Below, piece after piece: positions 20,044-32,000 of a DNA stretch of 62,000 bases. Below the pieces are notes generated by a model. It was not told the DNA's origin. It searched no databases and was given only the letters and a program-made list of their open reading frames with translations. Each line of letters starts with the position of its first letter. Within the stretch, counting starts at the first letter, position 1. The translations under genes and the position numbers were made by a program. The stretch is from Acanthaster planci (lineage: Eukaryota > Echinodermata > Asteroidea > Valvatida > Acanthasteridae): positions 3,321,296 to 3,383,295 of the forward strand of contig NW_019091368.1 of assembly GCF_001949145.1 (NCBI RefSeq), read 5' to 3'.

Positions 20044-23000
20044 CTTACATGGGCAGAGGAGACAAAAATCACTGGAGATTGGCTACAGGAAATTGAGTAT
20101 TGACCATCCTGATGTAAAGGAAGATGATCTCCCCTCTGCAGAGGAGGCAGGGGTGGAAGCGAATGATTTTTCTAATCAAATTAATCTCCAGGAGCAAAAA
20201 AAGAAGTACACCTGAACTTTTTTATACATGACGTTCGCACAATGATGTCCCAATGGTGTATGATGTCCCAATCCGGTATTCTACGGCTGTGGCTCAAGCT
20301 TTTGGTCACTGACACTCTATGGTGAACAGCCCTCGCCCAAGCAGCATAAGAAAGAGGACGGATAGTTTATCGAGGCTCAGAGTGGTGGGAGAGAAAAATG
20401 ATATTTAAGTTGCAATGTTTGGTTGTTTTTTTTTCGATTTTACCCCAAATCCAACACAATTCCATGAGATTAAAGCTCTGTCCGAAACAGGCTTCCAGAG
20501 CTACGGCTACTTCAAAGTCCACTCTCAGCGTGTCCCCCACATACTGTCAATGGGTAAAGACCTAGACCTACCTCTAGACAATTGATATTGGGATGCAGCA
20601 TTCTATTGAAACCTAGGGGTTTGCGCTACTACGTGCATGGGTGGTTTTACCAAGCAGTGTCGAGGGGCTGATTCTTTCATAAGATGGGGCAACTTCCCTC
20701 CCCTCCAAGCACCAGTCTCAGCTCGCATCTCTAAGAACTCAAGCAGACTCCAAAACTATTTACCTCATGGTTGTGCTTCGCACCTATGTTCCAACGGTAG
20801 AATTTCTCACTCAGGAAGGAGCAATCACCACTTAGATTGGCTGCACGGATCTGGGGGAAGGCAACGAATAACAAGGGACATAGAACAAAGGAAAAAATCA
20901 GAAAGTGGCTTTTGGAGTCAAAAAACGGCGGAACTCAAAACCTCTGGTTCAGGTTACATAACTTTTGTATCGTTGAAAATGGACATTCACTAAACCCTAA
21001 AAACTACAGAAAAGCCACAAAGCATCCATGAAAATGATACCACAAGGGCTGGTTCACACATGCAGTGCGTAATGTGAACGCCGTATTTGATGTTCATACA
21101 TTCATGTTTTCTCAAGTCTCTGCTGGGTGTCCGTATCTGACAAATGTTAAATTTTTAAAATTTGTCCGAATACGCATACATTTGGTGCATACGCACTACC
21201 ATTATTTTCACAAACTGCGTGCAAGGGTGCATAATTTCATTACGCATTGCACTTTCGTTCACGCACTGTAGACACCTCAAAATAGACCTTCCCGCTGCAT
21301 ACACAGTGAATAAGCAGCAAGTATGAACCAGCCTTAAGGTTGACGGTTACCTGACAACAAATTTGCATGCCAAGAATTTGAATGCAACTAAATCCACCAC
21401 ACAGAACTCTTAAAGAAAACATAAAAAAGAAAACATTTCACAAGGATAATTTTTACAAATCACATTTTCCCACCAGAAAAAAAAGAGGGAATTTATAGCC
21501 TTTACTGTATTTCATTTGCAATGGCTCACTGATTTGTCTCCTTTTTCATGTAAAAACATGTATTTCAAAAACTGGGAGGCGCAATTCTTGAAAGCGCACT
21601 CACAATAGCTGTTGTTAATGTTTAACAACCTCTCTGAAAAATGAAGCCTTTCTGACCCCATTTGAGGGATGTGATCACCCAGCACTACGTGCCTCAAAGC
21701 TTCCCTGTAAGTATGAATAATCACGAGCCTATATCCCCTGGACCAGTCCATACATTTAACACTCAGCTAAATTGCATTCCCCTCAAAAAAACCTTTCTAG
21801 CAGCTTGCCTGTAATTTTTCAAATCAGCAGGGTATTTTAACTTTCAGATAATCCAGCAGTCAGCAGGCACACTGGGGGAGAAAAAGTAGGACAGAGTCTA
21901 CCATCGGGGCAAACTTTACAGGAAATTTTACCAACTGTAAGAGAGTTCTGTCTTCTTTTTTTCTCTCTCATTTATCTGGTTGTCTGGCTTGCAAGTCGGA
22001 AGTGGACGTTCATCAAGCTTTCTTCACTAAAAGGCTCCGCAAATAAACTGGAACATTAACCTAGATTTTCAGGACTGGACAACTTTGTTACAAAGACTGC
22101 TTCGTTCAGACCAGTACCTTTTGGACTCCCTGTAGCAAATAGATTTTTCTAATCAAGAACAAACTTTCCAGCTGGCCTTAACTTAACCACCTGGGTCGTT
22201 AATAATTCATCAATTGCTATCAGTACAAAACAACAGCGGGCCGATTCCACCCACTGCCAGAAAACATCAGGGTAGTTTCTACTCTTGATTATATGTGACC
22301 TAGATATCAATATGAGCAAAAAATGTCCATTCAAATGAAAATCTTGTGCTTCAGATGAAAACTCTGCCAACATTCATACCCTTATTTACCACACTAACCC
22401 TGACAAAAAAGGCAGTGAAATTGGATTCTTAAAGTACATGTCCTTTGCACCCAGACCAAACAACACATCCGTAGATCTCTTGTTTTGAGTCAAGTCATCT
22501 AACAAGCAGTGGCTGGCTGTCACCGTTGTGGGCGGAATGGGAGAGGTCTTGACTTTATTGACTCTTTTCTGCATCACCACCGAATGGCAGATTATCAGTA
22601 AGTGACCGGGGACCTTCCATCAGAGCATGCTAATTTGGAGCAGGAGGGTTAAAGAATCATTCCGCCATCACTCACAATCCAGGTTATGCAGCCCGAGTGA
22701 AAACAACTTTTAACATCAGTCCTGGAGGAGTCTGTCTCATTGTGAAAAGGTGATTGTCTCTGGTCAGGCCGTTCATCCTGATTTTGGGTTAGCAATTTCA
22801 GTGAGGTAAGTCCTTCTGCTTAACATCAATACATGTATGTGTGTAGCAGTGTTGTAGCTGAAATCGTCAGATCTTCCTTCACAGGTCCTTTCACCAGATG
22901 GGTCAGAAGTAGCAGGGTGAAACACCCCAAAGGAATAACGATTATAAATTTGGACCATCACTTAAAAAAAAAAAAGAAACGAAGGACTTTATCAAAGCTC

Positions 23001-26000
23001 TTTGGATAGCTCGTGACTTAGCTTGAGATTGAATGGCTTATGACGGACTTGTGCTGGACTTGTGATGGGCTTGCAGGGCTGTGTGTTAGATTAGACCGAA
23101 ACACTGATGTCTGTAGGGCCTAGTACTGCATATTGTGTTCTGCCACGACATCTATGCACAAGATGGATCTACATGTACCGGTACAGTAAGACAAATTTTA
23201 TAGGGTAGGTGGTAGGAGGACAGCAGTAGGATAGTGTTCATGTGAGGGAGGGGATGGGATGGAAGTAACTGACGAACCTCGCTGCAAGCAACGGCTTTCA
23301 GATCCGTCCAGTCCACTTTGGCCTTGTGATGGTCGTAAGCGTGGACCAGCTCGTGGGTAAGCAGCATGCTCGTCAGGCGCTGTGTTGGAGCCCTGTTCTC
23401 GCAAAGAATTATCTGTAACAATCACAAAACAAAACAAAAAAAATAAGCTGCCAGCAGGCTTGCCTAATAATAACAACTATAAAATACACCGACCCAGTCG
23501 CCATACATTATTTATGACCCCAGCTCACTGGGCCCATAATCATTCTTGAAAACCATCTCAGCTCGCTGAGGAATATGCAGCTCGATGCTGCCATTTCAGG
23601 CACAAACAGCTGAACAAACACACCAACCATCTCTGCCTAAGTTCATGGTGCCAACGCTTTGCCCACCAGAACATAGGCTACAGACTCACAGTCTTGTGCC
23701 TATAAATGTTGGACTCAAAGAGGTGGATCCAGTGGCGTAACCAGCGCTAGTTATGTCCGCGGGGGGGCACTTGGGGGTGCACACATTTTTTCAAGGGTGC
23801 ATCAAAAGACAATGAGCTGCAGCAGAGGTTGTTCATGGATTTCAAATGGGGGGGTGCACCCAGGGGGGCATGGGCAGTCGCTGGGGGAGGGGACATTATG
23901 CCACTGGGTGGAGCCCTTTCAAAAGAAGAGAGAAGGAAGGTTCAAAGGTCACGTCCAAATTATTTGGCTATGCCAGGCAATAACAAAATGTTACAGGAGT
24001 GACGTAATCTAATAATGTGTGTGTATCGTGTATCACTGTCGGCCGAAGCTAAATAGTTTATGGTGCAGATCTTCAACTTTGATGAGGGTATCATTAGCCT
24101 GTGTTCTTCAGCAAGAGTCTGTATCACAACATCTGTCACTAACAAACAGATGCAGGCAGAGACTGTTACTCAGGACTGGGCCCGATTTCATGGTGCTGCT
24201 TACCATAAGCGCCGGACTGTCATTTTTAGAAAGAAATCAATTTTTCCCTGAGACCCCAAATCCAGATAAGCCACTGTTCTTTACTAGGAATGGCCTTTGG
24301 TCTGTAGCATTTCTCTGGGCAAATTTGCACAGTGTGCAATGTGGTAAGCTGTAGTCACGTTGCACTGATAAGTGTCACTCGCCTGAGTAGCCCAATGCAA
24401 CGAAAGAGGAAGCCCAAATAGACCACTTTGCAGTTACTGTGCGTAAGGCCGTACTGAGTACTCTGTAGGCCCTATGCAAAAATGCCCTGTCGGTTGTAAT
24501 CCACCCAAGGCACTCGCACAAATTTCATGGTGTTTGAACTTCGAAGGCCCGGAAGTCCTTGATTTGCATGTTAATCCCAAGCTGTACAATAAATGTTACC
24601 TGTATGAGATTACATGTAGGTGTTTCTTGTTTCATTAAGCTCAATACTGTACATGTACATAGTTTGAGGCTTTCCTTAATTCAAAAATTCAGAGAGAGGC
24701 ACTAAAACCTATTTTGTGTGCTCGGTGGTGGTTGTGGGTTATGGGAGTTTTATGGCACATTGTGGTATTTTTATAGGCCCTCAAATTGTTTGTAGCCCCC
24801 CAAAATTTTCCACTGGACCTACATAAACTGTGTCTATTGTATAATCTGACCCTATCAGATGTGTACAATTCCCTCAAATACTTTCAAAACCAATCATTCT
24901 TCAACCAACACTGGCTACGTTGTCCAGGATCCATGCACACTTGGAAGAGGTAACATTGTTACCTTTGAACAATGTCGTCTGGGGTGAAAAATAGTATGTG
25001 TTCCATTATGCCTGCACAAACACTACTTTGTGCACTCCAGGTGCAGAGCACAAACATGATGAATATTAAGATCATGTGACTGGTGAGGAATTATTCAAGC
25101 AGCCTACATTAATACAAAAGTCATCAATTCTTCTGAACAATATTGATTTTAAATTTTTTCTCCTTGTTTTTACCTTTTTGTTAGCCGACAGTGCAACTGG
25201 TCACAGATAAGACCCCATCCTAATTAAACAATATAAATTCAGTTTTAGAATTTTTTTCTGTGCAAGTCTTATATCTTCCCTGGGGGGGATCATATCTCCA
25301 TCCTCGGAGAACAAGTCTGGCGACAGAGAAGCATGCATGCACGCTGGAGTCTCCAGATTAGTGTTTAAACAGTATTAGTGAATGTGCTTAATATCTAGAC
25401 TTGATCTTGATCTAATCATAAGGGCTGATGAAAAAGATAAAAACCTCTGCAATTAATCAGTCTGGTGCCCTCGTAAACATGGAAAGATTTGACAAACAAT
25501 TAGTGTGGCACCAAAAGTCCTGCAGGAATATTTAGCCTTTTTAAAATCTGTTTAAATTTTGTATTTTCAACTTATTTGGCCAACGGAAGTTACTGTCTGT
25601 TGACGTCGAGGATTTCCTAAGCTCAAAGCCTTGGAAATTTAAAGACATCAGCCCAGAACATGTACAAACTTCACAAGAGAAGGGGGTACTTGCTCAATGT
25701 GGAACACTGCCAAAGGCTACATGTACACGTAGGTCTGCACACACAATCCTACCAGAAGAATGTGCAGTATTAATAAGATAGGCCCATCTCTCCTGATGCC
25801 TCTATTTCATAATTTGAGGAATACTCAGTTCATCCCCCTCCAAAATCAAAAGAAACAAAAATGAAGAGCATTTCAGTTGACTACAACAACACAATTTGAA
25901 AAGATTAAGAAACGGTTCACATACATGAAAGAGCAAAACCTGATAAAAGTCCATTTTTCCAACACAGGAGGAAACCATTCACGAATCTAAACATTATTTT

Positions 26001-29000
26001 AACAAATGATTGAAATTCCCTCAGAATGAAGAAACAAATTTCAGAGGTTTCAACTCTCAAGATATAATGGAAAGTATCTATTTGTAAACAAAATAACAGT
26101 TCCATGTCATTTTACAACCAATTTTATAAAAAGGTAAAGAAAAAAGGATTTATCTGTTTTTACACATATGTAAACCCTTTTTTTATTCAAAGAAGAAAAC
26201 AGTAAATACTTTGATCATAAACTGCAGAAAAAGCAAACTTGTACAGACATCTTTATTGTAGCTATACAGTAGACTGGTGACTCTACTCACATCCTTGTGG
26301 CCTGAATATGCTTAATGCAAAAGCATTGAGTGGGTACTTCAATTATAAATAATTTTACACTTGTAGGTTACTTGTCGGTCTTTTACAATATCCACATTAA
26401 ACTTCATAAAACACATTAAACACGCCAGGAACTCTACAGCTCCTAAGTGTTCACCTTTTAAATCAAGCTCTTCTGCATAATATTAAATCAGGAGGCAGGG
26501 ACTACATTAAAAGAACAAGCTCGATTCTGGAAAAGTAACAACAGTTTCACATAATGAAATCATAAACTCGCAATCATTTCTTCTCCTCCATTTAATGAGA
26601 AATCGACTCCTTGTCAGAATAAAACTGTATCCGTGCTGAAAATGAGATTCCCTCTCTCCCTCTCCCCCGAGCCTCTAATCTGAGTGATGTTGATTGCAGC
26701 TGTTGATTGCTTTTTGGACAAGCCGGAGCAACATGCCACACACCCGGCCTGCCACATTTTGATTGAATAAGTGAATCACCATTTGTCTTTTTAAATAGAC
26801 CGCTCCTCTTTTTCTCAGATGAAGCCCTGGTACCGGTACATTCGGAGGGCTGCCAACAAGACCGTTTTGCCTGACAAAGAGTGGATGGGTGAGCTGATAC
26901 CTTAAGGACCGTGACTTGCAAATCTTCATCAAGCTGAATCATCAAACTGACTGCTGATTCCGTGAGTGTTTTTCCCCCTTCTTGTTTGGTAGATGAAAAC
27001 TTGCAAATGAAAGTCATTACAATCTAAGGTTACCTTTCTAGTGCAGTGCTTGGTGCTGTATATAACCTAAGGTTTGTTATATACTTCTGTACACAATTTG
27101 AAGCTCTTTAGAATACAAACATGTTGTGGGGTTAGATAATTTATATTATTTGTCAAATGTATTCACACACACGTTCCCCTATTGCATTTTAATTCAAAAT
27201 ATACCCCCCAAAATACATACATCTCAAGTGAGATTGAAAGTACAAACTTTGAAACAAATTAAAGGAATCTGACAACATCTAAAAACAGGTTAGAATTTGG
27301 CACGCTAGACAATTCTCAAAATATAGCTCTGATGTTGACTGTGAATACTTGAGGTACATGCACATGAAATGGAAGAAATCTTGATGAAATAAAAAATTAA
27401 AAACTTTATATGTTGAAATTAAGCGTTTGTCAAATCAAAACAAATAAATGAGATTTATAGGGGTTATGTGAAGGTTTCTGTTTTGTTCTTATCTTTTGGG
27501 GGGGGATACAGGACCATCATGGATTGTCTCTGTGTTTATACCAACCTGATCCAATAATGCAGTCTCATAATTTCTACGAGCACCGTAATATACATGTACG
27601 TGCATCAATTATACTTCAAATCTTTTATCTTGTTTAAAAGGTAAATATAAAATGAATGGGCTTGATTGAAATGAAATGAAATCTATACCTTTGGAGTTTG
27701 CCGGGTACAGTTTGTATACTGGGCCACAGTCTTGTATGTGGAATCACATTTCTTGTCAATAGCTTTGTAGGACAGTACTATATACACACATGTAATCAGT
27801 GAACATAGACATATAGCAAACTTTTGGCATCTATCTGTAAAAACATATTTTTACTTGTGATTAATCAATTACCTAGATAATCAACTTAATCTACTTAAGT
27901 TCTTAACAGAGCATGTAGGTTTCACATTCATAGTGGAACCCAGCTTGATCATTTTCACGAAAAATGTGCAGAAAACAGATTGCACGTTCCTGAGGTTGGA
28001 CTGTTTCTTGCCCATTCCATTAAAAAATGGTGTAACTACATGTCATATGTCCCTGTTCCTGCCCGACTAAGGGCCGCCCAGCATGCAATTATGTAGCTAT
28101 CCATTTCGCTCCTTGTGGCAGATCTGTTAATTTCAAATTACAACAACCCATTGCTTTACGGATGATAGCGACACGCTGCCAGTTTCAGGATCACTGACTG
28201 CAGATGGCGTGACTGTTGTTTTAACTTTCAATTTCCAGCGCTGAACAAAGTTAATATGCTTTGGGCACCAGACGTCACCCGGAGTGGTTCATTTTTTTTA
28301 ATGACCAGTTAAAGGCAAGCCGGTGTTTGATCACAAAAATTGAAGGTAGTAATGTGTCAGACAACTTCTCACAAATGGCCTCATTCAACCGGAGTAACGA
28401 CTGATACGTGCTACCTGATTGAGCTAAGGTAAACTGTGGTTTTAATCAAAAGTGCTGTATGTTTTCTCTTGTGTTCCTGATGCTCCATCCAACATTTCCA
28501 CTGCAGCATAGGCTGCTGTATACTTAAATGGATCCGTCTGATTGGAATTTGCAGTGCGTGTGCACCGTGATATTCATTTTGATTTCTGTCGGCAGGTTGT
28601 TTCCATTTCACAAACGTCTAAACGTTTCAGTTTTTTTCTGAACACAAACGGTCTCATTCACCGACTGTATCTGCTCCAGAGACCATTAATTTCCCAACTT
28701 TTCATTGATGCTGCTTTATTTTGAAAAACTGCCCATGTACATGTAGTGCTGTAGTAGTGTCCATCACAAGTCCCTGCATGGCCGGCACATCTGTTGCAAG
28801 CCCGTCCGAGGTCATCCAGTCTTAAGCCTAGTCACAAGCTATTCAGAAGATGATGTGTGATAAAAGTTTTCCTTTGTCATTTTTCACGCGGTAATTTATG
28901 ACTGGTCGCATGAAAGGATTTGTGACTGGTCTCATCAAAGGATTTATGAACGGACCTGTGATGGATTTAACAACAACAATGCCACAATGAATTCTGTTTC

Positions 29001-32000
29001 TACTTGTACATTTTATCGACGCCCGACCCCGGAAACAAGAATGAATGGGTTTTCTTATCGCCTCTTTTTTTTATTTTTACCCCCTGTTTTACAGGTACCC
29101 TAGATCTTTGAGGGGCCATAAAACCTTTCGAAATTTCCATAAAATATTTGCCACTATTTATGAAAACTGTGTAACTTTGGAGTGTGTGTAAACTAACTGG
29201 TGATCCTTGGGTGATAAAGTGTTGTGTGATCTGCTGAGGCCACTTAGCACAAACCAAGTACTTTTTCAAAATGATCATGAAGAACAATGATTAAGAAGTT
29301 AAAATTGGTCTTCGTGTTTCACAGAATGGTATTATTTTAATTGATATTTACTGGCTATGATATTTCTCTAATATTTAATGTATGCTTGACACTCAAAGGA
29401 AATTTTATTTCTGACAATTTAAGTTTACAAAAAATGGTGTTACATCTGTTAAACTTTTCACGGCAACATTTCTCCAACTTTTGATTATGGAGTGATGGGA
29501 TGGCAAGAACATGTACACTGTACAAAAACAAGATCTAGTTAGATACCCACATGTCATATACACATGCCACATAGCCTGCATGTACATGTACATGTATAGT
29601 AAAGAGCCATGTCACCACACTGTATTGCATGTCGACCACACTGCACTTTAGCATCAAGTTACACTGCCTATGTTATGTTTAGTAACATCGCAGTCTAACA
29701 ATATCTGTGGTAATGTGGTATCAGCTAGAGAGTCAATGATGGAACCTGGCAGAGCAAGGTAGCCTGTCAATGTTAACTTAAGGCTGCTGCTACATGTAGG
29801 GTAGATGACAGCACATTTTTGGAAGCCTCTAGCTTCGGCTGTGGCCATTTCCGATCAGCATATATTTTACTGCCAGCCATAGCCACGTAATTTGGACATG
29901 ACTCAAGATCGACAACTATCAATTTGTAACAGGTTAACTATCTAAGAGTTTCGTCCTTATTTGTGAAGTTCATAAAATGTTCTCACCTCATTCTTGACTG
30001 GGTCAAAGCCTCCACTGACGTTGGCATCTGTTGTACACCGTTCACAGCATACTTGCCTGCCTATTACAAACTCACTGTAGAGGGAACACACCAAAGGACA
30101 CTGTACATGTATATTACTGCCACCTTTTCATTTTTGGAGAAAGAAACAAGTCATGCACCTTAAAACAGGCCTTACCTGGTACCAATCCACATGCTCACCA
30201 ATCTGCCCTGGTCACATTTTTAAGACTCAATGATATCTCTTTTGAAGTCCCAAGGGAAGGTATTCGGACTGCCATGTATTTCTATCTGCAAATAAGTATG
30301 TGACCCTTCCAAATCCAGGATACAGAATTGGAAGCAACTATCTGGAATATGCACTGGGTAATTCCATAAATATGGGGTCTAAAAGTGTGACATTTTTGCT
30401 GTCTGTGTTTCCTCTGGCCTATTCATTACCATTAAATGATCATCAAAATTTCACTTCATGCTAGTTTTTATTTGATGAGCTGATAAGTTGCAGCACTCAC
30501 TGCAGATAGAAGCTCTGTAGAATGTGCCTTAAATAACAAAATCTTATACATGTCAGATGTAATAGGGGCACCAAAATTATAACCCCCCCCCAAAAAAAAT
30601 TTTGAAATCACCCTAAAGAGCAATGTAAATTCCACAATTTCCGTTGCTGGTAACTACTGACTTCTTCTGCAGACAAAAATGTTGGTTTTTGGATCCCTTT
30701 GAAGTAAGAAAAATTGACAGTGGGAGGAGGGAAGGTAAGTGTAATTTCCAAGATTAGATCAGAGTTACTAAGTTAGCCTAGTTTGAGGGTATTCAGTAAC
30801 TTATCACTTTTATACTTTTTGTGAAGCTGCTGATCCTGAGGTGGGCAATCACTGTTGGATGGGTGGGGGGAGCAGGGGCCATACCCAACCCCGGGTGTTT
30901 TTCATTTTGAAGAGTAATGAAAATAGTTTTTTTTTTTAAATTTTTCACTTCCCCCCTTAAAAGCATGTAAGATGCCCCCAAATGGAGCTTCACCCCTAAC
31001 AAAGGTCATGAACGGTAAAAAAATTTGGGGGGCTCCCATAAACAATTTAACACCCCCCCAAAAAAAATTTAAAACTTGAATCCACCCATGTAGGGAATAG
31101 GTCAGTCTGAAAGTGGCGACTCTCCCTAAGTCTTACATCCAGTATCCTTGACTTCAATTTCCCCCGATTCCCTTTTTATCCACTTTGACTTTTGACCATA
31201 TTTTCATAGCTAATCTTCATTCCTTAACAGAAATTACAAGTACAGTCCAAAGCCATACATTTTTTCACCGTTTGACTTATTTGATTATAAAAAAGCAGGT
31301 AATAAAAAAACATGAAGCCTTCAATAAGTCTTCGGAAATGGCAAAGCATTAAGCAACACAAAATGTAAAATTGTTACAATTTATTTCTGATTTTTTTGAA
31401 CAGCAACGATGTCTCTTAACTTTCTGAAGTACATGGAGTGCTACGCTGCACATGTGCAGTATGATATGGCAATTACTGACATTTTTATTGTTCTCTTGGC
31501 CATTGCTTGGCCATATTTTTTATTGTTCTTTTTCAACAAATAATTATGCTGAATTCTGCAGAATGGTAAATATGGTACAAACATGCATTCAGTTTGATCA
31601 GCTTAAAGACAAGTCTCTGCTTAATGTAAATATCACATTTGTTCTGCACAAGAAAAGGTTTACACAGTGTTAGGGTAAATAGTGGATATGCAGCTGAGTG
31701 GCCTGGTTTGTGCAGCCAGTCAAATAAATGTGATATCAGTTTCTGAGGGGTTACCACCTGTAACGTTGCCTTCTGACATGAAAATCTTCCCATGCAATTG
31801 CCACAGAGTCAAATAAATGTGATATCAGTTTCTGAGGGTTTACCACCTGTAACGTTGCCTTCTGACAAGAAAATCTTCCCATGCAATTGCCACAATGAAA
31901 AGTGGACCTTTCCAAACTTCAGTGGTCTTTTTTTTCTTGGTTTGTTATCTTCAGAATCTGATTACTGTTCCTCTGTGCCTCCCTATGCTGATGATCCAAA

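Larger units (their letters stand above)
23413..29986 (-). other. ATP23 intron 3
   Basis: This 6.6-kb intron holds the CCAGTGGCGTAA element and a three-copy 24-bp tandem repeat. No exon or second gene is seen. The open frames in it are AT-rich and match no family I know. Confidence 0.6.

Noticed and set aside
20053-20214. Plus-strand frame reading HPDVKEDDLPSAEEAG
   Set aside because: It looks protein-like, but it is short, unsupported by splice sites and lies in an ATP23 intron. No family recognised.
20637-20993. Plus-strand 118-codon frame
   Set aside because: It is the shadow of ATP23 exon 5, which is on the minus strand.
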